Part shown: piece after piece, positions 41,310 through 49,876 of the stretch
Numbering within the stretch: the stretch's first letter is position 1
Layout of the letters: every line of letters begins with the position of its first letter
From: Pelagibius sp050330205
GTDB lineage: Bacteria > Pseudomonadota > Alphaproteobacteria > Kiloniellales > Kiloniellaceae
Direction of reading: 5' to 3'
NCBI GenBank assembly: GCA_050330205.1
Contig: JBHJOA010000075.1
Location: 1 to 64,000 of the forward strand
Length of the DNA: 64,000 bases
Program-made: the position numbers and the translations under genes
Notes under the pieces: model-generated
Database searches by the model: none
Seen by the model: only the letters and a program-made list of their open reading frames with translations
Told to the model about the DNA's origin: nothing

Positions 41310-42695
41310 GGGGGACCACGCGGGGTCCGAGGCGTCCAGAGGCGTTACAAGCTCGCGTTCATTGAACCCCGTGAGGTCAATGGTAAAGATCTTACTGGTG
41401 ATCTGGCCCCGGGCATCGGCCCGGGTGGTCCTGAAGTAGCTGAGGACTCGCCCGTTGGGGGCCCAGGTCGGGGCCTCCACGTTGTAGTCCCTGACCAGCA
41501 TGCGCTCGCCGGTGCCGTCCGTGCGCATGACGCCGATGTAGAACTCACCGGCGTGCTGGCGCGTGAAGGCGATGAGGTCGCCGCGCGGCGACCATACCGG
41601 CGTGTAGTAGCGGCCCTGACCGCGGCTGATCCGCCGCACGTTGCTGCCGTCGCGGTTCATGATGTAGAGCTGCGCGGTGCCGCCGCGGTCGGAGTTGAAG
41701 ACGATCTCGCGGGAATCCGGCGAGAACGACGGCGACGTGTCGATCGCCGGGTGGTTGGTCAGCCTGGTCTGGCGGCGGGTGCGCAGATCGATGGTGTAGA
41801 TCTCCGAGTTGCCCTCGTAGGCCATCGACAGCACCACCTCGTTGCCCTCGCTGGAGAACCGCGGCGCGAAGGTCATGCCCGGAAAATCGCCGAGAATCTC
41901 CTGCTGGCCGGTGTTCAGGTTGAACAGGTAGACCCGCGGCACCTCGGCGCGGCCGTTCGACTGGTAGGCCATGTAGGTGATCTCGCGCGATGACGGCGAG
42001 AAGCGCGGGGTCAGCACCAGTTCGTTGCCGCTGGTCAGGAAGCGATGGTTCTCGCCGTCCTGGTCCATGATGGCCAGGCGCTTGATGCGTCGGTTCTGCG
42101 GCCCCTGTTCGGCGATGTAAACGATCTGGGTATTGAAGTAGCCCTGCTCGCCGGTCAGGCGCTGATAGATCTCGTCGGCGATGCGGTGTGCAATGCTGCG
42201 CCAGTTCGCCGGCGACGAGGTCATCTGGGTGCCCTTCATCTGCGTTTCGGAGAACACGTCCCAGAGGCGGTACTGAACCTGCATCCGGCCGTCGGCCTGC
42301 AGGGCCACGTTGCCGGCGACCAGGGCCTGGGCATTGATGAGGCGCCAGTCGCCGAAGCGCGGTCCCAGACGCAGGCTGGCCGGGTCCTGAATGAAGGCGC
42401 GCTTGTCGACGGGACGGAACAGGCCGCTGCGCTCGAGGTCGGCGGCAACCACGGAAGCGATGTCGGCACCCAGCTTGGCCTCCTCCGCCACATCGCCGGA
42501 AAGTTCGGTGATGGCGATCGGCAGCGGCTCGACGAAGCCTTCGGTGATGTCGACGTTGAGCTGCGCCTGCGCCGGCGTGCCCGCGACGACGCCCCCGATG
42601 ACGGCGGAGAGCAGCAGCAGCGCGGCAGCCAGCCGCGGAACGAGGGTCCTGACTTGCCCGGTCGGACGGGATTCGTGGTGTTTCATCGACATCAT
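41298..42695 (-). CDS. tolB: Tol-Pal system beta-propeller protein TolB
   Basis: 465 residues with a signal peptide (RLAAALLLLSAVIGGVVAGT, cleavage near PAQAQ). The N-terminal domain (LNVDITEGFVEPLPIAITEL) is followed by a six-bladed propeller with repeated blades such as GNELVLTPRFSPSSREITYM, FSPDSREIVFNSDRGGTAQL and YTPVWSPRGDLIAFTRQHAG. TolB moves between Pal and TolA in the periplasm. I start at 42695, whose ATG overlaps the tolA stop (ATGA). ATGs at 42692 and 42686 are also possible and change only the signal's first residues. Confidence 0.96.
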   Translation of the reverse strand: MMSMKHHESRPTGQVRTLVPRLAAALLLLSAVIGGVVAGTPAQAQLNVDITEGFVEPLPIAITELSGDVAEEAKLGADIASVVAADLERSGLFRPVDKRAFIQDPASLRLGPRFGDWRLINAQALVAGNVALQADGRMQVQYRLWDVFSETQMKGTQMTSSPANWRSIAHRIADEIYQRLTGEQGYFNTQIVYIAEQGPQNRRIKRLAIMDQDGENHRFLTSGNELVLTPRFSPSSREITYMAYQSNGRAEVPRVYLFNLNTGQQEILGDFPGMTFAPRFSSEGNEVVLSMAYEGNSEIYTIDLRTRRQTRLTNHPAIDTSPSFSPDSREIVFNSDRGGTAQLYIMNRDGSNVRRISRGQGRYYTPVWSPRGDLIAFTRQHAGEFYIGVMRTDGTGERMLVRDYNVEAPTWAPNGRVLSYFRTTRADARGQITSKIFTIDLTGFNERELVTPLDASDPAWSPLIQ

Positions 42696-43627
42696 GATCC
42701 GAACATCTCTCTCGGGTTGAAGGTAAGGTTCATCAGCTTCCATTCGGAATACTGGGCGGCCGGAAGGTTGAAGGGGCTGCACTTGAGGATCGCCCGCACC
42801 GCGTTCTCGGCAGCGCTGCGGAAGTAGGCGTCGCGATTCATGCGCGATGAATCGACCACCCGCGGCTGGCCGATCACGCGGCCGTCCGCAGCGAGGCTGA
42901 CCGTCACTTCGACAATAAGGTCCTCCGCCCGCTGCGCGCCGGCATCGAGGCGCCAGCAGCGCTTGATCTGGTTCTGAATCGAATTCTCCAGCTGCTGGCG
43001 CTGCACCGCGGAGATCTGCGGCGTCGGCGCCTGCTCTGGCGCGCGCGCCGGCTGCTGCGTCTGGGCCGTCGGGGTATCCTTCAGCTTCTCGACGTTGCGC
43101 AGGATCGACGTCAGCCGGTCCTCCGGCTTCGGCTCTTCCTTGGGCTGCTCGGGCTCCGGCTGCTGGGCCACCTGGACCCGCGGCTTCGGCCGGGGCCGCG
43201 GCGGCGGCGCCTTGGTCTCCGGCTCCGGTTCCGGCTCGGCCTCCGGCTCGGGAACCGGCTCCGGCTCAGGCACGGGCTCGGGTTCCGGCTCGGGCTCGGG
43301 TGCCGGTTCGGGCTCCGGCGCCGGCTCCGGCTCGGGTGCCGGCTCGGGCTCGGGTGCCGGCTCGGGCATCGGCGCCGGCTCGGGACGCGGCGCCTCGGCG
43401 ATCTCCGGCTCCGGCTCCGGTGCCGCTTCGGGAGCCTCGGCCACCGGCTCCGGTTCCGGCTCGGGCTCGGGCACCGGCGCGTCGGTGTTCTCCTCGGGCA
43501 GCATCACCAGTTCCACCGGCACCGACTGGAACGGCGGCAGGGGGTCGCGCAGCGCCGGCAGCCCGAACACCAGGGCGACGATCACCCCCAGGTGCAGAAG
43601 CGCGGAAAGGATGGATGCCTTACCCAT
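42692..43627 (-). CDS. tolA: Cell envelope integrity protein TolA
   Basis: 311 residues. One N-terminal helix (ILSALLHLGVIVALVFGLPA) anchors the protein. Residues about 50-140 are a Pro/Glu repeat (mostly PEPEPAPEPE-type), which replaces the Ala/Lys-rich helix of E. coli TolA. A short basic stretch and a C-terminal TonB/TolA-like domain follow (ISAVQRQQLENSIQNQIKRC, VEVTVSLAADGRVIGQPRVV). It spans the periplasm to link TolQR energy to TolB-Pal. The extended polyproline-like arm is rigid, so it could bridge the gap without a helix. Confidence 0.93.
   Translation of the reverse strand: MGKASILSALLHLGVIVALVFGLPALRDPLPPFQSVPVELVMLPEENTDAPVPEPEPEPEPVAEAPEAAPEPEPEIAEAPRPEPAPMPEPAPEPEPAPEPEPAPEPEPAPEPEPEPEPVPEPEPVPEPEAEPEPEPETKAPPPRPRPKPRVQVAQQPEPEQPKEEPKPEDRLTSILRNVEKLKDTPTAQTQQPARAPEQAPTPQISAVQRQQLENSIQNQIKRCWRLDAGAQRAEDLIVEVTVSLAADGRVIGQPRVVDSSRMNRDAYFRSAAENAVRAILKCSPFNLPAAQYSEWKLMNLTFNPREMFGS
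43200..43475 (-). repeat. Pro-Glu coding repeat within tolA
   Basis: Tandem, imperfect 6-, 12- and 18-base units built on GAGCCC/GAACCG-type codons encode alternating Pro and Glu with interspersed Ala or Val. The stretch runs about 90 residues. Such DNA can change length by slippage while keeping the frame. Confidence 0.75.
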
Positions 43628-43677
43628 GATGGCGCTGCGTCTTGCTTTCTCTGTTTCGCTGACCCGTCAGGGCCGCC

Positions 43678-44187
43678 TCACTGCCGGACCGCGGGCGCGG
43701 TTTCCTCGTCGGGCGCCGCGCCGGCTTCGCCGTTTCCGTCGCGTCCCTGGGGCAACTCCGCGATCAGGGCGACACGCTGGAAACCCGCCACGTTCACCGT
43801 GCCCATCACCTGCATGATGCGGCCATAGTCGATGGCGCGGTCGCCGCGCACGAAGATGCGGGTGTCGGGCTTGCTCTCGGTGATGGCGCGCAGCCGCGGC
43901 ACGAGCTGCGAGAGCTCCACCTCGGCGTCCTGGATGTAGATCTGGCCCGCGGAGTCGACGGAGATGACCAGCGGCTCGTCCGGATCGGCGATCGACTGGG
44001 CCTGGGTCTTCGGCAGATCGACCGGCACGCCGACGGTCAGCAGCGGCGCGGTGACCATGAACACGATCAGCAGCACCAGCATGACGTCGACGAAGGGCGT
44101 CACGTTGATTTCGCTGAGCGGCCGGTAGCGCCCCCCTGAGGCGCGTGCGCCGCGGCGGCCACCCGCCGGCATGAGAGTTGCGGCCAT
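43678..44187 (-). CDS. tolR: Tol-Pal system protein TolR (ExbD family)
   Basis: 169 residues. The single transmembrane helix contains the proton-relay aspartate Asp34 in INVTPFVDVMLVLLIVFMVT, preceded by a basic cytoplasmic end. The periplasmic domain (VPVDLPKTQAQSIADPDEPL, IYIQDAEVELSQLVPRLRAI, RIFVRGDRAIDYGRIMQVMG) is standard. The C-terminal tail of about 20 residues is longer and Ala/Glu-rich. It lies three bases after tolQ and 50 before tolA. Confidence 0.96.
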   Translation of the reverse strand: MAATLMPAGGRRGARASGGRYRPLSEINVTPFVDVMLVLLIVFMVTAPLLTVGVPVDLPKTQAQSIADPDEPLVISVDSAGQIYIQDAEVELSQLVPRLRAITESKPDTRIFVRGDRAIDYGRIMQVMGTVNVAGFQRVALIAELPQGRDGNGEAGAAPDEETAPAVRQ

Positions 44188-44190
44188 CGA

Positions 44191-44919
44191 TCAGCCCTTC
44201 TCTTCGAGTTTGCGCGACAGGATGGCGCCGAACTCGCCGGCAAAGGCCTCCAGCCGGCCGGCGTAGCGGCCGAGGTCGTTGGACAGCTTGTTGTAGCCGA
44301 TCACCGCGGGGATCGCGGCGACCAGGCCCAGCGCCGTCGCGAAGAGCGCCTCGGCGATGCCCGGCGCCACCACCGCGAGGCTGGTGTTCTTGGCCGCGGC
44401 GATCGAGGTGAAGGCGTTCATGATGCCCCAGACGGTGCCGAAGAGGCCGATGAAGGGCGCCGCCGAGCCGACCGAGGCGAGGAAGGTCATGTGGCGCTCC
44501 AGGCGCTCCATCTCACGCCCCATGGCGATATCCATAACCCGCTCGATGCGCTGCTGCAGGCCGGACTTCACCTCGGCGGTGACGGCCAGGCCGCGCGCCG
44601 CCGAGCGGCGCCATTCGCGCATCGCCGAGACGAAGATCGAGGCCATCGGATCGGGCGGCCGGTTGTCGATGCGATCGTAGAGGTCGTCGAGCGAGCCGCC
44701 GGACCAGAAGGCTTCCTCGAACTGCCCGGCGCGCTCCTTGAGGCGGCGCAGGCGGAACACCTTCTCGAAGATGATTGCCCAGCTCCAGAACGACGCCATC
44801 AACAGCAGGATCATGACGATCTGCACGACGATGTCCGCCTCCAGGAAAAGCCCCCAGACCGACATGCTCGGGTCGACCGACCCCTCGAGCACAAGTGAAT
44901 TAACGGCGTCCTGTTCCAT
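44191..44919 (-). CDS. tolQ: Tol-Pal system proton channel TolQ
   Basis: 242 residues with three helices in the TolQ/ExbB/MotA pattern. Helix 1 is at about 28-50 (IVVQIVMILLLMASFWSWAI). Helices 2 and 3 (FLASVGSAAPFIGLFGTVWG, LFATALGLVAAIPAVIGYNK) hold the conserved Thr and Gly positions. With TolR it forms the proton channel that powers outer-membrane constriction. It follows ybgC with a three-base gap. Confidence 0.97.
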   Translation of the reverse strand: MEQDAVNSLVLEGSVDPSMSVWGLFLEADIVVQIVMILLLMASFWSWAIIFEKVFRLRRLKERAGQFEEAFWSGGSLDDLYDRIDNRPPDPMASIFVSAMREWRRSAARGLAVTAEVKSGLQQRIERVMDIAMGREMERLERHMTFLASVGSAAPFIGLFGTVWGIMNAFTSIAAAKNTSLAVVAPGIAEALFATALGLVAAIPAVIGYNKLSNDLGRYAGRLEAFAGEFGAILSRKLEEKG

Positions 44920-44922
44920 GGG

Positions 44923-45384
44923 TTACCCCTGCTCCAAAGGCTGCACTAAGGGTTCTAGCGCGGTGCGCACCGGCGCCGGAATGCGGGTCGGCCGGCCGTC
45001 GCTGCGCAGCGTGGCGAGATCGACGGCGAGCCGCACCAGTTCCTCGCCGGAGCGCCAGATGCTCTGCGCCGCGCTGAGCCTGGCACCGGCCAGTGCGGTG
45101 AGGCGCGAGCGCACCTCGACGAGGTCGTCGAGACGGGCCGGGCGGCGATAGTCCACCTCGCAGCGGCGCACCGCGAAGACCGCGTCGTGGGCCTCGCGCA
45201 TCGCCGACTGTTCGATACCGGCGAGGCGCAGGATCTCCGTGCGCGCCCGCTCGGCGAAATGCAGGTAGCGCGCGTAGTAGACGATGCCGCCGGCATCGGT
45301 GTCCTCGTAGAAGATGCGCAGCGGATAGCGGTGCTCGCCGCCGGCCATGCGGCCGGAAAGCAACTGCGCGGAGGAAGCGCTCAC
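44923..45384 (-). CDS. ybgC: YbgC/Tol-Pal-associated acyl-CoA thioesterase
   Basis: 153 residues of a 4-hydroxybenzoyl-CoA-thioesterase-type hot-dog fold. The active-site motif is YEDTDAGGIVYYARYLHFAE, with the catalytic Asp in EDTDAGG. DYRRPARLDDLVEVRSRL and the final strand follow. YbgC hydrolyses acyl-CoA near the membrane and is nearly always found before tolQ. The ATG overlaps the ruvB stop by four bases, tying the ruv and tol genes into one transcript. Confidence 0.94.
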   Translation of the reverse strand: MSASSAQLLSGRMAGGEHRYPLRIFYEDTDAGGIVYYARYLHFAERARTEILRLAGIEQSAMREAHDAVFAVRRCEVDYRRPARLDDLVEVRSRLTALAGARLSAAQSIWRSGEELVRLAVDLATLRSDGRPTRIPAPVRTALEPLVQPLEQG

Positions 45385-46460
45385 GCCAGGTCCTCCCCGC
45401 TGCCCAAGCTGTCGGTGCCGTCGTCGCCCAGCAGGTCGAGTTGACTGAAGCTGCGCGGCACCTCGAGGCCGAGATAGAGGAAGCCTCCGCGCGTCAGCAT
45501 CCGGCCGCGCGGCGTGCGCTGCACCAGTCCCTGCTGAATCAGGTAAGGCTCGATGACCTCCTCGAGCACGTCGCGCTGTTCGGAGAGCGCCGCCGCCATG
45601 GTCTCGACGCCGACCGGTCCGCCGCCATAGTTGTCGGCGATGCAGCGCATGTAGCGCCGGTCCATGGCGTCGAGGCCGCGCTCGTCGACGTCCATGCGGC
45701 GCAGGGCGCTGTCGGCCTGCACGGCGGCGATCACCTCGACCCCGGCGACGCTGGCAAAGTCGCGCACCCGGCGCAGCAGGCGACCGGCGACGCGGGGCGT
45801 GCCGCGCGATCGCCGCGCGATCTCCGCCGCGCCATCGGCCGTCAGTTGCATGCCGAGCACCCGCGCGCCGCGGCTGACGATGAGTTCCAGCTCGTCGGGC
45901 TCGTAGAACTGCAGGCGCAGGGGAATGCCGAAACGCTCGCGCAGCGGCGTGGTGATGAGACCCGAGCGCGTGGTCGCGCCGACCAGGGTGAAGGGCGGCA
46001 GGTCGATGCGCACCGAGCGCGCCGCCGGCCCCTCGCCGATGATGAGATCGAGGTGGAAGTCCTCCATCGCCGGATAGAGAACCTCCTCCACCGCCGGCGA
46101 CAGGCGATGGATCTCGTCGATGAAGAGAACGTCGCGCGGCTGCAGGTTGGTGAGGATCGCGGCGAGGTCGCCGGCCCGGGCGATCACCGGGCCCGAGGTG
46201 GCGCGGAAGCCGACGCCCATCTCGCGGGCGACGATCTGCGCCAGGGTGGTCTTGCCGAGGCCCGGCGGGCCGAAGAACAGCACGTGGTCGAGCGCGTCGC
46301 CGCGCCCGCGCGCCGCCTCGACGAAGACGCGCAGGTTCTCGCGCACCGCGCGCTGGCCGATGAAGTCGTCGAGGTGCGACGGCCTGAGGCTGATCTCGCC
46401 GCTGTCCTCCTCGCGGAAGTCCGGCGCCACGACGCGCGCTTCCGGGCGGTTCTCGCTCAT
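45381..46460 (-). CDS. ruvB: Holliday junction branch-migration helicase RuvB
   Basis: 359 residues. Walker A is in HVLFFGPPGLGKTTLAQIVA, Walker B in DVLFIDEIHRLSPAVEEVLY, and the sensor and arginine-finger regions in LVGATTRSGLITTPLRERFG. The C-terminal winged helix includes IEPYLIQQGLVQRTPRGRML. It is the motor that drives branch migration with RuvA. It overlaps the ruvA stop and the ybgC start by four bases each, showing strict coupling. Confidence 0.98.
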   Translation of the reverse strand: MSENRPEARVVAPDFREEDSGEISLRPSHLDDFIGQRAVRENLRVFVEAARGRGDALDHVLFFGPPGLGKTTLAQIVAREMGVGFRATSGPVIARAGDLAAILTNLQPRDVLFIDEIHRLSPAVEEVLYPAMEDFHLDLIIGEGPAARSVRIDLPPFTLVGATTRSGLITTPLRERFGIPLRLQFYEPDELELIVSRGARVLGMQLTADGAAEIARRSRGTPRVAGRLLRRVRDFASVAGVEVIAAVQADSALRRMDVDERGLDAMDRRYMRCIADNYGGGPVGVETMAAALSEQRDVLEEVIEPYLIQQGLVQRTPRGRMLTRGGFLYLGLEVPRSFSQLDLLGDDGTDSLGSGEDLA

Positions 46461-47065
46461 GATGCGAGCTCCTTGAGGCCAGCCTTGATCAGCGATTCGA
46501 CGCTGGCGGCAGCGCCCAGGTCACCGCTCGCCTTGGCAACCGCGGCGAAGGCCTCGGCGCGGCGGTAGCCGAGATTGACCAGGGCCGAGACCGCGTCCTC
46601 CGACACGCCGCCGTCGGGCCTGCCGCCGGCACCGTTGGCGGCGGCGACCGGCCCCAGCGCCATGCCGCCGGTCTTGTCCTTCAGTTCGCTGGCGATGCGC
46701 CCGGCCAGCTTCGGGCCGACGCCGTGGGCGCGCGAGATCGAGGCCTTGTCCTGAGCGGCGATGGCACGCACCAGGTCGTGCGGTGGCAGCACGGTCAGCA
46801 CCGCCAGCGCCATCTTGGCGCCGACGCCCTGCACGCCGTTGAGCAGCTTGAACCAGTCGTGCTCAGCCGGGTCGGCGAAGCCGAAGAGATGGATGTGATC
46901 CTCGCGCACGTTGGTCTCGATCCACAGGGTGGCGCCGCCGCCGGGCGGCGGCAGCAGGCCGAGCGTGCGCCCGGAGCAGAACACGAGGTAGCCGACCCCG
47001 CCGACGTCGAGGATCACCCAATCGTCACCGGTGGAATCGACCAGGCCGGTCAGCTTGCCGATCAC
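46457..47065 (-). CDS. ruvA: Holliday junction complex subunit RuvA
   Basis: 202 residues. It opens IGKLTGLVDSTGDDWVILDV with the OB-fold. The HhH region includes LLNGVQGVGAKMALAVLTVL and RAHGVGPKLAGRIASELKDK. The C-terminal RuvB-contacting domain is SEDAVSALVNLGYRRAEAFA. The GTG at 47065 overlaps the ruvC stop by four bases (GTGA) and coincides with the start of conserved sequence; a longer frame into ruvC is rejected. Confidence 0.96.
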   Translation of the reverse strand: MIGKLTGLVDSTGDDWVILDVGGVGYLVFCSGRTLGLLPPPGGGATLWIETNVREDHIHLFGFADPAEHDWFKLLNGVQGVGAKMALAVLTVLPPHDLVRAIAAQDKASISRAHGVGPKLAGRIASELKDKTGGMALGPVAAANGAGGRPDGGVSEDAVSALVNLGYRRAEAFAAVAKASGDLGAAASVESLIKAGLKELAS

Positions 47066-47601
47066 CGGCGGCCTCCGGAAACGGCGGACGCGGCGGCCAG
47101 GGGATCCTCGACCCCCGCGGCCCACTGCCGGCCGGTGGCCAGGTAGTGCGCGTGGCAGATGGCGACCGCCAGGGCATCGGCGGCGTCCGGCGCGGTGACC
47201 GGGCAGCCCGGCAGCAGGCGGGCGACCATCATGGCGACCTGCTCCTTGTCGGCATGGCCGGTGCCGACCACCGACTTCTTGACGATCATCGGCAGGTACT
47301 CGGCGACGCTGAGGCCGCCCAGGGCGGGCGTCAGCAGGGCGATGCCGCGGGCCATGCCGAGCTTCAGGGTCGAGGCCGGGTTCTTGTTGGCTAGGGTGAC
47401 CTCGACCGCCGCGGTCTCCGGGCGGTGGGCGGCCACCACCTCGCCGATGCCGCGGTGGAGCTGCAGCAGGCGCTCGGCGAGGTCCGCCTTGCCGTCGGAC
47501 ACCACCACGCCGTTGGCGACGTGCTTCAGGTGGTTACCCTCGGCATCGATCACGCCCCAACCGGTCCGGCGCAACCCCGGATCAAGCCCAAGTACTCGCA
47601 T
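47062..47601 (-). CDS. ruvC: Holliday junction resolvase RuvC
   Basis: 179 residues. It opens MRVLGLDPGLRRTGWGVIDA, with the first catalytic Asp in LDPG. The other acidic site residues are in AAVEVTLANKNPASTLKLGM and near PDAADALAVAICHAHYLATG. The RNase-H-fold endonuclease cleaves junctions after RuvAB migration. It is the first gene of the ruvCAB-ybgC-tol run and lies 89 bases after yebC. Confidence 0.97.
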   Translation of the reverse strand: MRVLGLDPGLRRTGWGVIDAEGNHLKHVANGVVVSDGKADLAERLLQLHRGIGEVVAAHRPETAAVEVTLANKNPASTLKLGMARGIALLTPALGGLSVAEYLPMIVKKSVVGTGHADKEQVAMMVARLLPGCPVTAPDAADALAVAICHAHYLATGRQWAAGVEDPLAAASAVSGGRR

Positions 47602-47640
47602 TGCCGTCGCTTCGGTCCCCCAATCGCTGCCGCGGGAACC

Positions 47641-47692
47641 CGGCCGCCAGGCGCACCCCGACGGCCCGGCCGCCAGGCGGTCGCCGACGGCT
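47641..47692. repeat. 26-base tandem repeat between yebC and ruvC
   Basis: Two units of 26 bases share CGGCCGCCAGGCG (47641-47653 and 47667-47679) and a later CCGACGGC, differing mainly at four central bases. The second unit runs up to the yebC stop codon. Confidence 0.7.
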
Positions 47693-48440
47693 AGGCCGTC
47701 AGCCGGGCCAAAATCTCGTCACTGATTTCGAAGTTCGCCGAGACCCGCTGGACGTCGTCGCTCTCGTCCAGCACGTCCAGCATCTTGAACATGGTCTGCG
47801 CCTTTTCATCGTCGATCGCCACGGTGGTCTGCGGCCGCCAGGTCAACTCGGCCGCCTGGGGATCGCCGAAGCGTTCGGTGAGGACGTCGCGCACCGCCGA
47901 GAAATCGTCCGGGTCGCAGGTGACCTCGTGCTGTTCGGCGTTGCTGTCGACGTTGCTGGCGCCGGCTTCCACCGCCGCCTCGAAGATCGCCTCCGCCGAA
48001 GCGGCCGCCGCCGGATAGACGATCACGCCGACGCGGTCGAACATGAAGGACACCGAGTTGGTTTCGCCCAGGGTGCCGCCGTACTTGCTGAACGCGGAGC
48101 GCACCTCCGAGGCGGTGCGGTTGCGGTTGTCGGTCAGCGCCTCGACGATGACCGCCACGCCGCCCGGGCCGTAGCCCTCGTAGCGCACTTCTTCGTAGTT
48201 GGTGTCGTCCTCGCCGCCGGCCGCCCGCTTGATGGCGCGCTCGATGTTGTCCTTCGGCATGTTGGCCTGGCGCGCCGCCTGGATGGCGCCGCGCAGGCGC
48301 GGGTTCTTGTCCGGCTCGGGCAAGCCCGCCTTCGCCGCGACCATGATCTCGCGCGTCAGCCGCGCGAACTCCTTGGCGCGCTTCTTATCCTGCGCGCCCT
48401 TGCGGTACATGATGTTCTTAAACTGTGAATGGCCCGCCAT
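47691..48440 (-). CDS. yebC: YebC/PmpR family protein (TACO1 family)
   Basis: 249 residues, full length. The opening AGHSQFKNIMYRKGAQDKKR and the motifs LPEPDKNPRLRGAIQAARQA, MPKDNIERAIKRAAGG, EGYGPGGVAVIVEALTDNRN and FSKYGGTLGETNSVSFMFDR are diagnostic. The family was described as DNA-binding regulators, including ruv-linked roles, and more recently as ribosome-associated factors easing translation of difficult proline-rich sequences. The neighbouring tol block encodes just such a Pro-rich protein (TolA). It sits upstream of ruvC, the usual order. Confidence 0.96.
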   Translation of the reverse strand: MAGHSQFKNIMYRKGAQDKKRAKEFARLTREIMVAAKAGLPEPDKNPRLRGAIQAARQANMPKDNIERAIKRAAGGEDDTNYEEVRYEGYGPGGVAVIVEALTDNRNRTASEVRSAFSKYGGTLGETNSVSFMFDRVGVIVYPAAAASAEAIFEAAVEAGASNVDSNAEQHEVTCDPDDFSAVRDVLTERFGDPQAAELTWRPQTTVAIDDEKAQTMFKMLDVLDESDDVQRVSANFEISDEILARLTA

Positions 48441-48724
48441 GACTCGACGATCCTGATCCTACATAGTGGGACGTACGGTGGTCAGTCTACCACATTTTGG
48501 GTGAAAGCGGGGCATACCAGCGCAACGGATAAGCCCCCAATATGGCGACATTAGGGCGGCTTCTAGCAGGTCCACCGGCCGATCTAAAGCCCCTCGATCA
48601 CGCGAATCCGCGCGCCTGCGGACCACGGCCGCACAAATGCAGCGCCGCCGGTTAACGCCATCTTAATGCAGCGGCGGCAAGCTCAAGATCAGGTACATCC
48701 CAGCTTCGCGAAGGACCGAGCCCG

Positions 48725-49006
48725 ATGCCGCGGCCCCTGAACATCATCGATCTGGCCATCACCGACGAGGTGTCGAACGACGCCGCCGAGGTCGCCCGGC
48801 GCCTGGACCAGGCCGCCGACCTGGTCGAGGAATTCGCCGCGGACAGCGCCCTCGACGCGCTCGACGCCCTGCTGGCCGCCGCTTCCGGCCCGGCTGCCCT
48901 GGAAGAGACCCGCCGCCTGGCCGCCGAGGTGAGCCAGCAGAGCGAGATCCTGCATTCGGAAGTCGAGCGCTTCCTCGCCGTCTCCGCCGGCCGCCGCCCC
49001 AACTGA
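48725..49006 (+). CDS. Small helical protein of unknown function
   Basis: 93 residues, acidic and predicted almost wholly alpha-helical (ADLVEEFAADSALDALDALL, LEETRRLAAEVSQQSEILHS). The C-terminal stretch AAEVSQQSEILHSEVERFLA resembles the end of chemoreceptor signalling helices, but the protein has no membrane segment and is far too short for a receptor. GAAGGA lies about 10 bases before the ATG. It is divergent from yebC and convergent with the phosphoesterase gene. Its function is unknown; the chemoreceptor-like end is only a resemblance. Confidence 0.6.
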   Translation: MPRPLNIIDLAITDEVSNDAAEVARRLDQAADLVEEFAADSALDALDALLAAASGPAALEETRRLAAEVSQQSEILHSEVERFLAVSAGRRPN

Positions 49007-49022
49007 CCAGTCCGGCAAGCGA

Positions 49023-49835
49023 TCAGTCCGGCAGGGCTTCCGACAGCCGCCCGCCGATCCTGACCGGCGCCACCCGCCGGGCCAGCCCGCTGGCGTCGTC
49101 GGTCTCCACGAAAACCCCGCAGAGAGTCCCTTCGCCGCCGGCCGCCGACAGCCGCTCGCCCTTGATCTTCTTGACGAAACGCTCCATCGGCACGGTCTTG
49201 TCCATGCCGATCACCGAATCGTAGTCGCCGCACATGCCGGCATCGCTCTGGTAGGCGGTACCGCCCGGCAGGATCATGGTATCGGCCGTCGGCACATGGG
49301 TGTGGGTGCCGACGCAGAGCGAGACCCTGCCGTCGACGAAATGCCCGGCCGCCATCTTCTCCGAGGTGGCCTCGGCATGGAAATCGAGCACCGCGGCATC
49401 GATGGTGGCACCGAGCCGGTGCCGCCCCAGGTTGGCGGCGATGCAGGCGAAGGGGTCGTCGAGATCCTCCATGAAGAGCTGGCCCATGACGTTCAGCACC
49501 AGCACCTTCTTGCCACGCCGCGTCTCGAACACCCCGGCGCCGCGCCCGGGGGTGCCCGGGGGGTAGTTCTGCGGCCGCAGCAGCCGCGGCTCGCCGCCGA
49601 TGTAGGACATCACCTCGCGCTGGTCCCAGCTGTGATTGCCACCGGTGATGACGTCGGCGCCGGCCTCGAAGAGCTGGCGGCAGATCTTCTCGGTGATGCC
49701 GAAGCCCGAGGCCGCGTTCTCGCCGTTGACGACGACGAAATCGAGGTCGAGGCGCTGGCGCAGCCCCGGCAGGTGGGCGGTAATGACGTCGCGCCCCGAC
49801 CGGCCGACGATGTCGCCGCAGAACAGCAGTCGCAT
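49023..49835 (-). CDS. YmdB-type metallophosphoesterase (TIGR00282 family)
   Basis: 270 residues. Metal ligands of the calcineurin-like fold are visible: MRLLFCGDIVGRSGRDVITA, VVVNGENAASGFG, ADVITGGNHSWDQREVMSY and VSLCVGTHTHVPTADTMILP. Bacillus YmdB hydrolyses cyclic nucleotides in vitro and affects biofilm and motility gene choice; the alphaproteobacterial role is not established. It lies about 40 bases downstream of the 5-formyl-THF cyclo-ligase gene, a conserved pairing. Confidence 0.93.
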   Translation of the reverse strand: MRLLFCGDIVGRSGRDVITAHLPGLRQRLDLDFVVVNGENAASGFGITEKICRQLFEAGADVITGGNHSWDQREVMSYIGGEPRLLRPQNYPPGTPGRGAGVFETRRGKKVLVLNVMGQLFMEDLDDPFACIAANLGRHRLGATIDAAVLDFHAEATSEKMAAGHFVDGRVSLCVGTHTHVPTADTMILPGGTAYQSDAGMCGDYDSVIGMDKTVPMERFVKKIKGERLSAAGGEGTLCGVFVETDDASGLARRVAPVRIGGRLSEALPD

Positions 49836-49876
49836 GGCGTGCGGGTTTCCTTCCCTTACGGTCTCTCGCCGGCCCC

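Noticed and set aside
43200..43475. Possible CRISPR or minisatellite array from repeated bases
   Set aside because: The repeats are short, imperfect, in frame and encode the Pro-Glu arm of TolA. There are no spacers and no cas genes.
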